A model generated the notes under the pieces. It saw only the letters and a list, made by a program, of their open reading frames with translations. It searched no databases and was not told the DNA's origin. From contig MQVI01000005.1 in assembly GCA_002002485.1 (NCBI GenBank), positions 23,201-87,200 of the forward strand: DNA of 64,000 nucleotides, given 5' to 3'. Positions 1-10,213 of this stretch are shown here, one piece after another. The DNA comes from Pasteurellaceae bacterium 15-036681. GTDB taxonomy: Bacteria > Pseudomonadota > Gammaproteobacteria > Enterobacterales > Pasteurellaceae. The first letter of the stretch is position 1. Every line of letters begins with the position of its first letter. The position numbers were made by a program, and so were the translations under genes.

Positions 1-211
1 GAAAAACAACTTGAAGCAATAGATCGCCTAATTCTTCACGTAAAGCGGTACGATCTTTGGTATAAATTGCTTCGGCCACCTCGTAAGTTTCTTCGAGCAA
101 ATTAGGTAACATTGAATCAAAATCTTGCTTAATATCCCAAGGGCAGCCTGTTTCTTTATCGCGTAAGCGGTGAACAATATCTAAAAATGGAGCAATCGTT
201 GTTAATTTCAT
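1..211 (-). CDS. mazG: MazG nucleoside triphosphate pyrophosphohydrolase (N-terminal part)
   Basis: Reading the minus strand from the ATG at 211 gives about 70 residues before the window edge. They contain the MazG signature: [14 protein letters not shown], then [10 protein letters not shown] and [12 protein letters not shown], which carry the acidic EExxE and E/D residues that bind Mg2+. MazG hydrolyses (d)NTPs and, in E. coli, lowers ppGpp indirectly during starvation. A good ribosome site (GAGG, about 5 nt before the ATG) supports the start. It is divergent from pepP. Only the first of the two tandem MazG domains is visible. Confidence 0.93.
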   Translation of the reverse strand, partial: MKLTTIAPFLDIVHRLRDKETGCPWDIKQDFDSMLPNLLEETYEVAEAIYTKDRTALREELGDLLLQVVF

Positions 212-275
212 ATAAACCTCATTAAAAATTTAGTGCATTGTGGCGCTGTTGAGTGTATGTGTCTAGCAAAAAGTT

Positions 276-284
276 ACAAGCGGT
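276..284 (+). other. Apl-type DNA uptake signal sequence
   Basis: ACAAGCGGT, an exact match to the core of the Apl-type USS recognised during natural transformation by one Pasteurellaceae clade. It lies between mazG and pepP. Other exact copies on either strand include 5981, 18557, 23531, 24331, 34459, 45764 and 47495; several others sit in paired inverted copies listed as terminators. Confidence 0.8.
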
Positions 285-345
285 TTTTATTTCCAAATAG
301 TAGTTATGCTAGAATACTTCACCTTTACTTTTTGAGAACTTTTCT

Positions 346-1662
346 ATGGACTTAGCTTACCTACAAAAAATGCCCCAGCCTGAATTTACAGCTCGTCGCG
401 CTCGAGTGTTTGAACAAATGCAAGATAATTCAGCTCTTATCATATTCACCGAAACGGAAAAACGTCGTAATAACGACTGTGATTATCTATTTCGCCCCGA
501 TAGCTATTTTTGGTATTTAACTGGATTTACTGAATCAAAATCAGCGCTTTTATTGGTGAAAAGAGAAGGCGAGTGTAAATCAATAATTTTTGTGCGTAAA
601 AAAGATCCATTAATGGAAACGTGGAATGGTCGCCGTTTAGGTGTTGAACTTGCGCCACAAACGTTGGAAATGGATGAGGCTTATGATATTGAAGAATTTC
701 AAACCATTTTCGCAAAAAAATCTGAAAATCTAACCGCTTGTTATTATGCTCGTGGCGTGCAAGAGTGGGGGGATGATCTTGTATTTAATACTTTCGACTC
801 TATGAAAGCAAATCGTCAGCAATCTCCAACGACACTTATTGATTGGCAGCCGATGTTATCCGAAATGCGTTTGTTTAAGTCAGAATTAGAAATCGCATTA
901 ATTCAGCAAGCTTGCCATATTTCTGCTCTTGCTCATGTTCGAGCAATGAAACAAACTCGCCCAAATCGTTATGAAATGGAGATTGAAGGAGAAATCCAGT
1001 ATGAATTTTCGCGCTTTGGCTCTCGTTTCGCGTCTTATAATCAAATTGTAGCCAGCGGTGATAATGCTTGTATTCTTCACTACAACGAAAATGACCAAAT
1101 TCTTAAAGACGGAGATTTATTGCTTATTGATTCTGGCGCTGAATTTGCAATGTATGCAGGTGATATTACTCGTACGCTCCCAATTAACGGCAAATTTAGC
1201 GAGCCGCAACGTGAAATTTATGAATTAGTTCTTCACGCAATGAAAGAAGCGATGAAATTGTTAGTGCCGGGTAGTTCAATTAAAATTGCGAATGATAAAG
1301 TGATTGAAATTTTTACTGAAGGATTAGTGCGCTTAGGCATTTTAAAAGGCGAAGTTACGCAGTTAATTGAAGAAAAAGCCTATAAACAATTCTATATGCA
1401 CGGTTTAGGTCATTGGCTTGGTTTAGATGTACATGATGTAGGACATTATGGCACAGAACGTGACAGATCGTTAGAAATTGGAATGGTTTTAACCGTTGAG
1501 CCGGGATTATATATTTCAAAGGATGCAGATGTACCAGAACAATATAAAGGCATTGGTGTACGTATCGAAGACAATTTATTAATTACGGAATACGGCAATA
1601 AAAACCTAACAAGTGGTGCGCCAAAAGAGATTACAGATATTGAGACTATAATGGCTCACTAA
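346..1662 (+). CDS. pepP: Xaa-Pro aminopeptidase P
   Basis: This cytosolic metallo-aminopeptidase removes an N-terminal residue when proline is second. The 438-residue length fits E. coli PepP (441). An N-terminal creatinase-like domain is followed by a C-terminal pita-bread peptidase M24 domain. All five dinuclear Mn-binding residues are readable: D262 (LIDSGAEF), D273 (AGDITRT), H356 (HGLGHWLGL), E385 (VEPGLY) and E408 (RIEDN). It is divergent from mazG with a USS between them. In E. coli pepP heads an operon with ubiH; here serC follows with its own promoter, so pepP looks monocistronic. Confidence 0.96.
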   Translation: MDLAYLQKMPQPEFTARRARVFEQMQDNSALIIFTETEKRRNNDCDYLFRPDSYFWYLTGFTESKSALLLVKREGECKSIIFVRKKDPLMETWNGRRLGVELAPQTLEMDEAYDIEEFQTIFAKKSENLTACYYARGVQEWGDDLVFNTFDSMKANRQQSPTTLIDWQPMLSEMRLFKSELEIALIQQACHISALAHVRAMKQTRPNRYEMEIEGEIQYEFSRFGSRFASYNQIVASGDNACILHYNENDQILKDGDLLLIDSGAEFAMYAGDITRTLPINGKFSEPQREIYELVLHAMKEAMKLLVPGSSIKIANDKVIEIFTEGLVRLGILKGEVTQLIEEKAYKQFYMHGLGHWLGLDVHDVGHYGTERDRSLEIGMVLTVEPGLYISKDADVPEQYKGIGVRIEDNLLITEYGNKNLTSGAPKEITDIETIMAH

Positions 1663-1666
1663 CCCT

Positions 1667-1694
1667 TTGACAGACTTTACATTTGCGCTAGAAT
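1667..1694 (+). promoter_or_regulatory. Promoter of serC (consensus -35, near-consensus -10)
   Basis: TTGACA at 1667-1672 and TAGAAT at 1689-1694, separated by 16 bp, 37 bp before the serC ATG. This is one of the best sigma-70 matches in the window and indicates that serC is transcribed independently of pepP. Confidence 0.7.
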
Positions 1695-1731
1695 GCGGAA
1701 ATCTTATTTTTTAAACTAAGAGGCAAACACA

Positions 1732-2811
1732 ATGACACAAGTATTCAATTTTAGTGCAGGCCCAGCAATGATCCCTGCACCAGTTCTACAAAAAGCACAA
1801 GCAGAATTACTTAATTGGCAAGGCCTAGGTACTTCAGTAATGGAAGTAAGCCACCGTGGTAAGCCATTTATGGATATGATCACCGAATGTGAAGCGGATT
1901 TCCGTAAGCTCTACAATATTCCACAAAACTATAAAATCTTATTTTTACAAGGTGGTGCTCGCGGTCAATTTGCAGCAATTCCAATGAACTTGATTGGAGA
2001 AAAAGGTAAAGCACTTTATTTAACAAGTGGTCACTGGTCTGCAACAGCTGCAAAAGAAGCTCGCTCATTCTGCGAAATTGACGAAATTAATATTTTAGAA
2101 GGCGATGAGTTAAAGGTGGGTAATTTAGATTTTAGTGATGTAGCTCATCAATATGATTACGTTCACTACTGTCCGAACGAAACTATCAGCGGTGTGGAAA
2201 TTTTTGATGTGCCAAATGTGGGTGATGCGGTATTAGTGGCGGATATGTCATCAAATATTTTGGCTCGTCAAGTGGATATTTCTAAATTTGGCGTGATCTA
2301 TGCAGGCGCACAAAAAAATCTTGGGCCAGCAGGTATTACCATTGTGCTTGTTCGTGAAGATCTTATCGGTAAGGCTCGTAAAGAAACGCCATCAATTTGG
2401 AATTATGAAACCCAAAGCAAAAATGATTCAATGATCAACACCCCACCAACATTTGCTTGGTATTTATGTTCCCTCGTATTCAAACATCTACTTGAAATTG
2501 GTGGTTTAGGCGAAGTTGCAAAACGCAATATTGCAAAAGCAGAGTTACTTTATAACTATCTAGATCAAAGCGATTTCTACCGTAATACTGTGGCAAAACA
2601 AAACCGCTCACAAATGAATGTGACTTTCACCACAGGTAACGATGAACTGAATGCAAAATTTGTGGCAGAAGCGACCGCTTGTGGTTTGCAAGCGTTGAAA
2701 GGCCATAAAGTATTGGGTGGAATGCGTGCTTCTATCTATAACGCAATGCCAATTGAAGGAGTTCAGGCCTTAATTGCTTTTATGCAGAAGTTTGAAGCTG
2801 AAAATAAATAA
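1732..2811 (+). CDS. serC: Phosphoserine aminotransferase
   Basis: A class V PLP aminotransferase converting 3-phosphohydroxypyruvate plus glutamate to phosphoserine (serine synthesis) and acting likewise in PLP synthesis. At 359 residues it is essentially the family length. It starts with the typical FNFSAGPAMIP motif; the PLP lysine is K195 in AGAQKNLGPAG. SD AAGAGG precedes the ATG. It heads serC-hisC-aroA; serC-aroA adjacency is old in gamma-proteobacteria, linking serine with chorismate synthesis. Confidence 0.97.
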   Translation: MTQVFNFSAGPAMIPAPVLQKAQAELLNWQGLGTSVMEVSHRGKPFMDMITECEADFRKLYNIPQNYKILFLQGGARGQFAAIPMNLIGEKGKALYLTSGHWSATAAKEARSFCEIDEINILEGDELKVGNLDFSDVAHQYDYVHYCPNETISGVEIFDVPNVGDAVLVADMSSNILARQVDISKFGVIYAGAQKNLGPAGITIVLVREDLIGKARKETPSIWNYETQSKNDSMINTPPTFAWYLCSLVFKHLLEIGGLGEVAKRNIAKAELLYNYLDQSDFYRNTVAKQNRSQMNVTFTTGNDELNAKFVAEATACGLQALKGHKVLGGMRASIYNAMPIEGVQALIAFMQKFEAENK

Positions 2812-2819
2812 AATATTAT

Positions 2820-2842
2820 CAGGGCGAATAACATTCGCCCTG
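2820..2842 (+). terminator. Intercistronic hairpin between serC and hisC
   Basis: Perfect 10-bp stem CAGGGCGAAT / ATTCGCCCTG with a 3-nt loop, directly after the serC stop. It is followed by TAAAAATA rather than a U-run, so it is more likely a partial terminator or mRNA-stabilising hairpin than a full stop. Confidence 0.5.
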
Positions 2843-2871
2843 TAAAAATAACAACAATAACAAGGACTATT

Positions 2872-3963
2872 ATGCAATTTATCGACATCGCAAACGAAGG
2901 GGTTAAATCTCTTTCTCCATACCAAGCAGGCAAGCCGATTGAAGAGCTTGAACGTGAATTAGGTATTTCGAATATTATTAAGCTTGCTTCAAATGAAAAT
3001 CCGTTTGGATTTCCAGAAAGTGCAAAGCAAGCGATTATCAACCAACTCAACGATTTAACCCGTTACCCTGATGCCAATGGCTTTGAATTAAAAGCGACCA
3101 TTGCGAAAAAATTCGGGGTAGAACCAAATCAAATTACTTTAGGAAATGGTTCAAATGATTTACTCGAACTATTTGCTCACACTTTTGCTGGCGAAAAAGA
3201 TGAAATCATCTATTCGCAATATGCATTTATTGTCTACCCACTTGTAACTAAAGCGATTAATGCTGTCGCACGTGAAATTCCAGCAAAAAATTGGGGCCAT
3301 GACTTGGACGGTTTTTTACAAGCAATTAATGATAAGACCAAATTAATCTATATTGCGAATCCAAATAATCCAACGGGAAATTTTTTAACGGAAACTGAAA
3401 TTGACGCTTTCCTAGCAAAAGTGCCTTCAACTATTTTGGTCGTGTTGGATGAGGCTTATACCGAATTTACCAAAGCAGACGAGCGTGTAGATTCATTTGG
3501 TTTGGCTCGTAAATACCCAAATTTAATTATTTCTCGCTCTTTATCAAAAGCCTATGGTTTAGCGGGATTACGTATTGGTTATGCAGTTTCACACCCTGAA
3601 GTGGCGGATCTGTTAAAACGTGTACGTCAGCCATTTAACTGTAACGCTCTAGCTCTATCTGCAGCGATTGCGGTGATGAATGATGATACTTTTGTTGAAA
3701 AAGTAGCGCAAAATAACCGTTTGGAAATGGCTCGTTATGAAACGTTCTGCCAAGCAAATGGTTTGGGATTCATTCCATCAAAAGGTAACTTTATTACTAT
3801 CGATTTCAAACGCCCAGCAGGTACAATTTATGATGCGTTATTACGTGAAGGTGTGATTGTCCGCCCAATTGCTGGCTATGGTATGCCAAATCATCTACGT
3901 GTAAGTATTGGATTGCCAGAAGAGAATGATCGTTTCTTTAAGGCACTTTTAAAAGTCTTATAG
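2872..3963 (+). CDS. hisC: Histidinol-phosphate aminotransferase (HisC family, class II PLP)
   Basis: A fold-type I aminotransferase of 363 residues that converts imidazole-acetol phosphate to histidinol phosphate. The cofactor lysine is K226 in SRSLSKAYGLAGLRIGY; ASNENPFG near residue 40 and NPNNPTG are also family motifs. It sits with serC and aroA and not in a his operon, which in Pasteurellaceae usually marks a second HisC copy. Such HisC proteins often also transaminate aromatic amino acids, so a Phe/Tyr role is plausible. That role is inference. Confidence 0.92.
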   Translation: MQFIDIANEGVKSLSPYQAGKPIEELERELGISNIIKLASNENPFGFPESAKQAIINQLNDLTRYPDANGFELKATIAKKFGVEPNQITLGNGSNDLLELFAHTFAGEKDEIIYSQYAFIVYPLVTKAINAVAREIPAKNWGHDLDGFLQAINDKTKLIYIANPNNPTGNFLTETEIDAFLAKVPSTILVVLDEAYTEFTKADERVDSFGLARKYPNLIISRSLSKAYGLAGLRIGYAVSHPEVADLLKRVRQPFNCNALALSAAIAVMNDDTFVEKVAQNNRLEMARYETFCQANGLGFIPSKGNFITIDFKRPAGTIYDALLREGVIVRPIAGYGMPNHLRVSIGLPEENDRFFKALLKVL

Positions 3964-3968
3964 CTGTT

Positions 3969-4029
3969 GTAGGGGCGTGCTGCGTACGCCCACAATAATT
4001 CATAACGGGCGTACGCAGTACGCCCCTAC
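3969..4029. repeat. REP-like inverted repeat of the GTAGGGGCGTAC family
   Basis: Two 23-bp arms (3969-3991 and 4007-4029) are inverted copies differing at one position, separated by 15 bp. Each arm begins or ends with GTAGGGGC and is itself palindromic (GGCGTAC-TGC-GTACGCC). Related single or paired units occur at 49355-49380, 59133-59155 and 59181-59205, all between genes. It lies between hisC and aroA. Confidence 0.85.
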
Positions 4030-4043
4030 ACTTTTAAGAACAT

Positions 4044-5339
4044 ATGGAAAAAATAACACTAAACCCTATCGCTCACATTGAAGGTGAGATTAATTTACCG
4101 GGCTCGAAAAGTTTATCAAATCGGGCATTATTACTTGCTGCTTTAGCAAAAGGCACGACCAAAGTAACTAATTTATTAGACAGTGACGATATTCGTCATA
4201 TGCTAAATGCACTAAAAGCATTAGGCGTTAATTATCAGCTTTCAGAAGACAAAACTGTTTGTGAAGTTGAAGGTATTGGCGGTGCATTTCAATGGCAGAA
4301 TGGTTTATCACTCTTTTTAGGCAACGCAGGCACAGCGATGCGTCCATTGGCGGCGGCTCTTTGTTTAAAAGGAACTGAAGAGGCAGAAGTTATCTTAACG
4401 GGCGAACCCCGTATGAAAGATCGTCCGATTAAACACTTAGTTGATGCACTACGTCAGGCAGGTGCTTCGGTACAATATCTTGAAAATGATGGCTATCCAC
4501 CAATTGCAATCCGTAATAGTGGAATTCAAGGCGGAAAAATTCAAATCGATGGATCAATTTCATCACAATTCTTAACGGCACTATTAATGTCAGCACCGTT
4601 AAGCGAAGGCGATATGGAAATTGAAATTATCGGTGAATTAGTTTCAAAGCCTTATATCGACATTACTCTTGCGATGATGAAAGATTTTGGTGTGTCGGTA
4701 AACCACGATAATTATCAAACTTTCTTTGTAAAAGGCAACCAAAGTTATATTTCGCCACAAACATATTTGGTGGAAGGAGATGCTTCGTCCGCCTCTTATT
4801 TCTTAGCAGCAGGCGCGATCAAAGGCAAAGTTAAGGTAACAGGAATTGGTAAAAATTCAATTCAAGGTGACCGCTTGTTTGCTGAGGTGTTAGAAAAAAT
4901 GGGGGCGAACATCACTTGGGGCGAGGATTTTATCCAAGCAGAGCAAGGTGAATTAAAAGGCATTGATATGGATATGAACCACATTCCTGATGCGGCGATG
5001 ACGATTGCAACGACGGCATTATTTGCGGAAGGTGAAACGATTATTCGTAATATCTATAACTGGCGAGTAAAAGAAACGGATCGTTTAAGTGCAATGGCGA
5101 CGGAATTGCGTAAAGTTGGAGCGGAAGTTGAAGAGGGTGAGGATTTTATCCGCGTTCAACCATTAGAATTAGACCAATTCCAACACGCTGAGATTGAAAC
5201 TTATAATGACCACCGCATGGCGATGTGTTTTGCATTAGTTGCATTGTCAAATACGCCAGTGACTATTTTAGATCCGAAATGTACTGCAAAAACATTTCCA
5301 ACTTTCTTTGCTGAATTTGAAAAAATCAGTCAGATGTAA
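4044..5339 (+). CDS. aroA: 3-phosphoshikimate 1-carboxyvinyltransferase (EPSP synthase)
   Basis: Sixth step of the shikimate pathway: shikimate-3-phosphate plus PEP gives EPSP. The 431 residues are typical. Class I motifs are present: [17 protein letters not shown] near the N-terminus, the [10 protein letters not shown] loop contacting [13 protein letters not shown], and a C-terminal YNDHRMAM. The start ATG at 4044 follows the GTAGGGGC repeat by 14 bp. Third gene of the serC-hisC-aroA group. The glycine in GNAGTAMRP gives a normal, glyphosate-sensitive type of site. Confidence 0.97.
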   Translation: MEKITLNPIAHIEGEINLPGSKSLSNRALLLAALAKGTTKVTNLLDSDDIRHMLNALKALGVNYQLSEDKTVCEVEGIGGAFQWQNGLSLFLGNAGTAMRPLAAALCLKGTEEAEVILTGEPRMKDRPIKHLVDALRQAGASVQYLENDGYPPIAIRNSGIQGGKIQIDGSISSQFLTALLMSAPLSEGDMEIEIIGELVSKPYIDITLAMMKDFGVSVNHDNYQTFFVKGNQSYISPQTYLVEGDASSASYFLAAGAIKGKVKVTGIGKNSIQGDRLFAEVLEKMGANITWGEDFIQAEQGELKGIDMDMNHIPDAAMTIATTALFAEGETIIRNIYNWRVKETDRLSAMATELRKVGAEVEEGEDFIRVQPLELDQFQHAEIETYNDHRMAMCFALVALSNTPVTILDPKCTAKTFPTFFAEFEKISQM

Positions 5340-5353
5340 CAGGGAATAATCCT

Positions 5354-5389
5354 AAAGGCATTATCTCAAGATTATGCCTTTATTTTTTG
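5354..5389 (+). terminator. Terminator of aroA
   Basis: AAAGGCAT (5354-5361) pairs with ATGCCTTT (5374-5381), followed by ATTTTTT. It lies just after the aroA stop. Confidence 0.75.
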
Positions 5390-5506
5390 TAATATAATTT
5401 TTAAAAATATTTTCAAAATTGAGAACTACTTCAAAGTTTAAAATAAAAGACTATGTTAGTATGCTTCCAAGTTAAAAATGATTCACTCAACAACAAGGAG
5501 TTTATT

Positions 5507-5932
5507 ATGTACAAACATATTTTAGTTGCAGTTGATCTTTCAGAAGAAAGCCTAATTTTACTTCGTAAAGGTGCAAACATTGCAGCGCATAATGATGCGA
5601 AATTATCACTTATTCACGTTGATGTGAATTTCTCGGATCTCTACACTGGATTAATTGATATTAATATGTCTTCAGTTCAAGATTCAGTTTCAGAAGAAAC
5701 GGTTAAAGCATTGGATGATTTAGCGAGCAAAATTAATTATCCTGTTACAGAACGTTTAAACGGTAGCGGCGATTTTAGTCAAGTACTAGAAGAAGCGGTA
5801 GAAAAATATAATGTGGATCTTTTAATTACAGGCCACCACCAAGACTTTTGGAGCAAGTTTATGTCTTCGACTCGTCAGGTGATGAATAATGTCTCTGTGG
5901 ATATGCTTGTTGTTCCACTTACTAGTGAGTAG
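5507..5932 (+). CDS. uspA: Universal stress protein A
   Basis: A small alpha/beta cytosolic dimer of the UspA family, linked to survival of growth arrest and oxidative stress; its molecular activity is not well defined. The ATG at 5507 is chosen over the upstream in-frame one at 5453 because CAAGGAG sits 6 nt before it and [15 protein letters not shown] matches the family start. This gives 141 residues. The ATP-type GxxG(9)GS motif is absent, as in true UspA rather than UspFG. It is monocistronic, with a USS-pair terminator after it. Confidence 0.92.
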   Translation: MYKHILVAVDLSEESLILLRKGANIAAHNDAKLSLIHVDVNFSDLYTGLIDINMSSVQDSVSEETVKALDDLASKINYPVTERLNGSGDFSQVLEEAVEKYNVDLLITGHHQDFWSKFMSSTRQVMNNVSVDMLVVPLTSE

Positions 5933-5977
5933 TAGGTAATAAGCTCTTATCAAAATCAAAAAGTGAGATAGTTCAGC

Positions 5978-6035
5978 TAAACCGCTTGTACCACTTGTAT
6001 CGAGAGTTGCCCGTGTATAAGCGGTTTATTTTTGA
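5978..6035 (+). terminator. Terminator built from an inverted USS pair after uspA
   Basis: Arms at 5978-5991 (TAAACCGCTTGTAC) and 6015-6028 (GTATAAGCGGTTTA) pair with one G-U, followed by TTTTT. The first arm includes an exact USS complement; the second is a near copy. This is the inverted-USS terminator arrangement seen in transformable Pasteurellaceae. Confidence 0.7.
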
Positions 6036-6163
6036 GATAAATTACAATTTATTTAGGATAGACTAACAAAGTTTATAAAAAAATGTGTAAAATAGTAAGG
6101 TTAGCTGTTAGGACGATTTTAACAGTCAATTTTTACAATTTTTATGTATTTAGAGTAATTTAA

Positions 6164-8791
6164 ATGAAAACGACTTCAGATATTCGTCAGTCCTTTTTGG
6201 AATTCTTCCAAAGTAAAGGACACACCATTGTGCCAAGTAGTTCGCTTGTGCCAGAAAATGATCCTACCTTGCTATTTACTAATGCAGGGATGAACCAATT
6301 TAAAGATGTGTTTTTAGGTTTAGAAAAGCGCCCTTATACACGAGCAACAACGGCACAGCGTTGTGTTCGTGCTGGTGGTAAACACAATGACCTTGAAAAC
6401 GTAGGTTATACGGCTCGTCACCATACATTCTTTGAGATGATGGGTAACTTCAGTTTTGGTGACTATTTCAAACAAGACGCAATCAAATTTGGTTGGGAGT
6501 TTTTAACCTCACCACAATGGTTAGGATTACCAAAAGAAAAGTTATATGTCACTGTTTATGAAACAGATGATGAAGCTTATGATATTTGGAATAAAGAAGT
6601 TGGCGTACCAGCAGAACACATTATTCGTATTGGTGATAACAAAGGTGCGCCTTATGCTTCAGATAATTTCTGGGCAATGGGTGATACAGGCCCTTGTGGT
6701 CCTTGTACAGAGATCTTCTACGATCACGGCGAACAACATTGGGGTGGCTTACCGGGTACTCCAGAAGAAGATGGCGACCGTTATATCGAAGTTTGGAATA
6801 TCGTATTTATGCAATTCAACCGTCAAGCAGACGGTACAATGGAAAAATTACCAAAACCATCTGTAGATACGGGTATGGGTTTAGAGCGTATGACTGCAGT
6901 AATGCAACATGTTAACTCTAACTATGAAACTGATATTTTCCAAACATTAATTAAAGCTGTAGCAGAATTATTAACTGTAACGGATTTAGATAATAAATCA
7001 TTGCGTGTAATTGCAGATCATATTCGTGCTTGCTCATATTTAATTGCAGATGGTGTAGTACCTTCAAATGAAGGCCGAGGTTATGTTTTACGTCGTATTA
7101 TTCGTCGTGCAGTACGCCACGGAAATATTTTAGGTGCAAAATCATCATTCTTTTACAAGCTTGTGCCTGTATTAGCTACGGCAATGGGGGGCGAGGCTGG
7201 TGCTCTAATTACTCAAAAACAAGCTCATATTGAAAAAACGTTAAAAGCAGAGGAAGAACAATTTGCTCGTACTCTTGAGCGTGGTTTAGCGTTATTAGAA
7301 GATGCTTTAACGAAAGTAGAAAATAACGAGTTATCAGGCGAAGTTGCATTTAAGCTCTACGATACTTATGGTTTCCCATTAGATTTAACAGCAGATGTGT
7401 GCCGTGAACGTAATATGACTATTGATTCTGATGGTTTTGAGCGTGAAATGCAAGCACAACGAGCTCGTGCTCAAGCAAGTAGTAATTTTGGTACTGATTA
7501 CAACAATGTAATCAAAGTAGAAGGCTCAACGAATTTCAAAGGCTACGAAGCAACAGAAACTGAGGCGACTGTTATTGCATTATTTAGTAATGGCAAAGCG
7601 GTTGATATCATCCAATCTGGTGAAAATGCAGTTGTGGTTTTAGACACCACAGCATTTTACGGTGAGTCGGGTGGTCAAGTTGGCGATAGCGGTCAAATTT
7701 CATCAGAAATTTGCAATTTTGAAGTAAATGATACACAAAAGTATGGTCAGATTTGGGGACATATTGGTCAATTGACTTCAGGTTCATTAACTGTTGGAGA
7801 TAAAGTTAAAGCAGCTGTTAATGTAGAACGTCGTCATTCAATCACATTAAACCACAGTGCAACGCACTTATTGCATTCTGCGCTTCGTCAAGTTTTAGGT
7901 GACCATGTTGCTCAAAAAGGCTCGTTGGTGTCAGAAAATACACTAAGATTTGATTTTTCTCAACCAGAAGCTATTTCTAAGAGTGATTTAGAAGAAATTG
8001 AGCGTATTATAAACAGTAAGATTCGTGAAAATACAGTTGTCACGACTGAAATCATGGATATTGAAGCCGCAAAACAGAAAGGTGCTATGGCTCTTTTCGG
8101 TGAAAAATATGGTGATAAGGTTCGTGTTGTTGATATGGGTGAATTCTCTATCGAGCTTTGCGGTGGTATCCATGTTAAACAAACAGGTGATATTGGTTTA
8201 TTCAAATTCATCTCTGAAGGTGCCGTTGCAGCAGGTGTTCGCCGAGTTGAAGCAGTAACAGGCGAAAATGCAATTGCTTTCTTACATCAACAACAGCAAG
8301 TAATTAACCAAAGTGCTGAGTTGCTTAAAGCTGATGCTGCAAGTCTTGTTGAAAAGATCCAACAGCTACAAGATAAAGCGAAGAAAGCTGAAAAAGAGTT
8401 ACAGCAACTCAAAGAAAAATTAGCAGCACAAGCTGGCGGTGAATTGGCTAAAAGTGCGCAACAAATTAATGGCGTCAATGTTGTTGTACAACGCTTAGAA
8501 AATGTTGATGCTAAAGCTTTAAGAACGATGGTTGATGACTTGAAAAATCAATTAGGTTCTGCAGTAGTTGCTTTTGCTGTTCAATCAGACGAAAAAGTTA
8601 ATCTGATTGTCGGTGTAACAAAAGATTTAACGACTAAAGTTAATGCTGGTGAACTTGTTGGGCTTATGGCTCAAGAAGTTGGTGGTAAAGGTGGCGGTCG
8701 TGCTGATATGGCTATGGCTGGGGGGGCTCAACCAGAACATATTACAAAAGCTCTTGATATTGCAATGAATTGGATTCAAGCAAAACTTTAA
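6164..8791 (+). CDS. alaS: Alanyl-tRNA synthetase
   Basis: Charges tRNA-Ala. It has 875 residues, the size of bacterial AlaRS (E. coli 876). In order: class II catalytic core (residues ~1-240, with [12 protein letters not shown] and [13 protein letters not shown]), tRNA-recognition helices, an editing domain with the zinc site HSATHLLH and CGGIHV that clears mischarged Ser/Gly, and a C-terminal coiled coil plus C-Ala domain ending [17 protein letters not shown] ([15 protein letters not shown]). The alaS-csrA order is conserved in gamma-proteobacteria. Confidence 0.98.
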   Translation: MKTTSDIRQSFLEFFQSKGHTIVPSSSLVPENDPTLLFTNAGMNQFKDVFLGLEKRPYTRATTAQRCVRAGGKHNDLENVGYTARHHTFFEMMGNFSFGDYFKQDAIKFGWEFLTSPQWLGLPKEKLYVTVYETDDEAYDIWNKEVGVPAEHIIRIGDNKGAPYASDNFWAMGDTGPCGPCTEIFYDHGEQHWGGLPGTPEEDGDRYIEVWNIVFMQFNRQADGTMEKLPKPSVDTGMGLERMTAVMQHVNSNYETDIFQTLIKAVAELLTVTDLDNKSLRVIADHIRACSYLIADGVVPSNEGRGYVLRRIIRRAVRHGNILGAKSSFFYKLVPVLATAMGGEAGALITQKQAHIEKTLKAEEEQFARTLERGLALLEDALTKVENNELSGEVAFKLYDTYGFPLDLTADVCRERNMTIDSDGFEREMQAQRARAQASSNFGTDYNNVIKVEGSTNFKGYEATETEATVIALFSNGKAVDIIQSGENAVVVLDTTAFYGESGGQVGDSGQISSEICNFEVNDTQKYGQIWGHIGQLTSGSLTVGDKVKAAVNVERRHSITLNHSATHLLHSALRQVLGDHVAQKGSLVSENTLRFDFSQPEAISKSDLEEIERIINSKIRENTVVTTEIMDIEAAKQKGAMALFGEKYGDKVRVVDMGEFSIELCGGIHVKQTGDIGLFKFISEGAVAAGVRRVEAVTGENAIAFLHQQQQVINQSAELLKADAASLVEKIQQLQDKAKKAEKELQQLKEKLAAQAGGELAKSAQQINGVNVVVQRLENVDAKALRTMVDDLKNQLGSAVVAFAVQSDEKVNLIVGVTKDLTTKVNAGELVGLMAQEVGGKGGGRADMAMAGGAQPEHITKALDIAMNWIQAKL

Positions 8792-8800
8792 TATTATAAA

Positions 8801-8838
8801 AAGTAAGGTGAAATGGAGTAGTTGTATTCACCTTGCTT
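8801..8838 (+). promoter_or_regulatory. csrA leader hairpin with GGA in the loop
   Basis: A 12-bp stem (8801-8812 with 8827-8838; one G-U pair) closes a 14-nt loop containing AUGGA. CsrA binds GGA in hairpin loops. A second GGA is in the csrA Shine-Dalgarno (AAGGAG, 8851-8856). No U-run follows, so a terminator is less likely. Autoregulation is inferred. Confidence 0.5.
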
Positions 8839-8862
8839 AATAAAATCTAAAAGGAGATGGTG

Positions 8863-9048
8863 ATGCTTATTCTTACGCGTAAAATTGGTGAAAGCCTACT
8901 GATCGGAGATGATGTTGAGATCACTGTGTTAAGTATTCGTGGTAGCCAAGTGAAGTTAGGTGTCAAAGCACCGAAGGAAATTTCGGTCCATCGTGAAGAA
9001 ATCTATCAAAGAATTCGCGCGCTTGCAGAGGAAGCAAAATCAGAGTAA
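8863..9048 (+). CDS. csrA: Carbon storage regulator CsrA
   Basis: A small RNA-binding homodimer that represses translation or alters stability of mRNAs by binding GGA near ribosome sites, coordinating carbon use, motility and biofilm. The ATG at 8863 gives 61 residues starting [11 protein letters not shown], exactly the family start. An ATG 6 nt earlier (8857) touches the AAGGAG Shine-Dalgarno and is therefore unlikely. The RNA-contact residues (LTR at the N-terminus; [16 protein letters not shown]) are intact. Own GGA elements upstream suggest autoregulation. Confidence 0.96.
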   Translation: MLILTRKIGESLLIGDDVEITVLSIRGSQVKLGVKAPKEISVHREEIYQRIRALAEEAKSE

Positions 9049-9150
9049 AAGGAATTCAATCAATAGACTGGAATTTGACATATTTTGCAAACATCGGTGA
9101 TGTATGAAAACAATGTTGTCGATTGTTTTGCATAATTAGTTTAAAATTAG

Positions 9151-9186
9151 ACCGCTTACCTATTCTAATGGTGTAAGCGGTTTTCC
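9151..9186 (+). terminator. Terminator after csrA, inverted USS-like arms
   Basis: ACCGCTTAC (9151-9159) pairs with GTAAGCGGT (9173-9181), then TTTT. The arms are one base off the USS core. Confidence 0.7.
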
Positions 9187-9212
9187 GTATCATATATTTA
9201 TAAGGATTTTCA

Positions 9213-10100
9213 ATGAAAGTAATTATTCCTGTTGCGGGACTCGGAACTCGCATGTTGCCGGCAACTAAAGCAATTCCAAAAGAAATGTTGACGATTGCAG
9301 ACAAACCATTAATTCAATATATTGTGAATGAGTGTGTAGCGGCTGGTATAAAGGATATTGTGTTAGTCACACATTCTTCTAAAAATGCTATTGAAAACCA
9401 TTTTGACACCTCTTTTGAATTAGAAACGATGTTAGAAAAGCGTGTTAAGCGTCAGCTTTTAGAAGAAGTACGTTCGATTGTGCCAAAAGATGTAACGATT
9501 ATGCACGTTCGTCAAGGTCAAGCTAAAGGTTTAGGACACGCAGTATTATGTGGTAAAGCATTAGTGGGTAATGAGCCATTTGCAGTAGTGTTGCCAGATG
9601 TATTGTTAGCTGATTTTACCGCAGATCAAAAAACAGAAAACTTAGCCGCAATGATTGCGCGTTTTAAAGAAACTGGCAATAGCCAAATTATGGTTGCACC
9701 CGTTGCAAAAGAAGATGTAAGTAGCTATGGTGTTGTGGATTGTCAAGGTGCTGAATTAGCGCTGGCAGCGACAGCTAAAATTGTGAATATTGTTGAAAAA
9801 CCAGCTGTAGAAGATGCACCATCGAATTTTGCTGTGGTAGGACGTTATGTGTTTTCCGCAGAGATCTGGGATCTTTTAGCAAAAACACCAGTGGGTGTAG
9901 GCGATGAGATTCAATTGACAGATGCAATTGATATGTTAATTGAGCAGCAAGATGTTGAAGCATTCCACATGACAGGTAAAACATTCGATTGTGGTGATAA
10001 ATTAGGCTATATGGAAGCATTTGTTGAATATAGTTTAAATCACGATAAGTTTGGAGATAGTTTCAAGACTTACTTGAAAAAACTTGCTAAAACCCTTTAG
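9213..10100 (+). CDS. galU: UTP-glucose-1-phosphate uridylyltransferase
   Basis: Makes UDP-glucose from UTP and glucose-1-phosphate, feeding lipooligosaccharide, capsule and galactose metabolism. The 295 residues are the usual length. The nucleotidyltransferase signature [18 protein letters not shown] is at residues ~9-26, followed by [10 protein letters not shown] and VLPDVL. An SD-like AAGG precedes the ATG. It stands alone between csrA and degS, each separated by hairpins, suggesting its own transcript. Confidence 0.96.
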   Translation: MKVIIPVAGLGTRMLPATKAIPKEMLTIADKPLIQYIVNECVAAGIKDIVLVTHSSKNAIENHFDTSFELETMLEKRVKRQLLEEVRSIVPKDVTIMHVRQGQAKGLGHAVLCGKALVGNEPFAVVLPDVLLADFTADQKTENLAAMIARFKETGNSQIMVAPVAKEDVSSYGVVDCQGAELALAATAKIVNIVEKPAVEDAPSNFAVVGRYVFSAEIWDLLAKTPVGVGDEIQLTDAIDMLIEQQDVEAFHMTGKTFDCGDKLGYMEAFVEYSLNHDKFGDSFKTYLKKLAKTL

Positions 10101-10161
10101 GAGGTGTTGCTGAGTTGAACGATACATAAGTATTTGTCTCAGATTTAAAAATGGCTTGTAG

Positions 10162-10181
10162 GGTGGGTAGAAATGCCCACC
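10162..10181. repeat. Short palindrome between galU and degS
   Basis: GGTGGGTA / TGCCCACC hairpin with a 4-nt loop, preceded by GTAG. It resembles the ends of the GTAGGGGC repeats and may be a degenerate member. Confidence 0.4.
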
Positions 10182-10213
10182 ATCATTAATTTTGACACCG
10201 TACAGGAATAAGG

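Noticed and set aside
8857..8862. Upstream ATG as the csrA start
   Set aside because: It directly abuts the Shine-Dalgarno, and family proteins start MLILTR.
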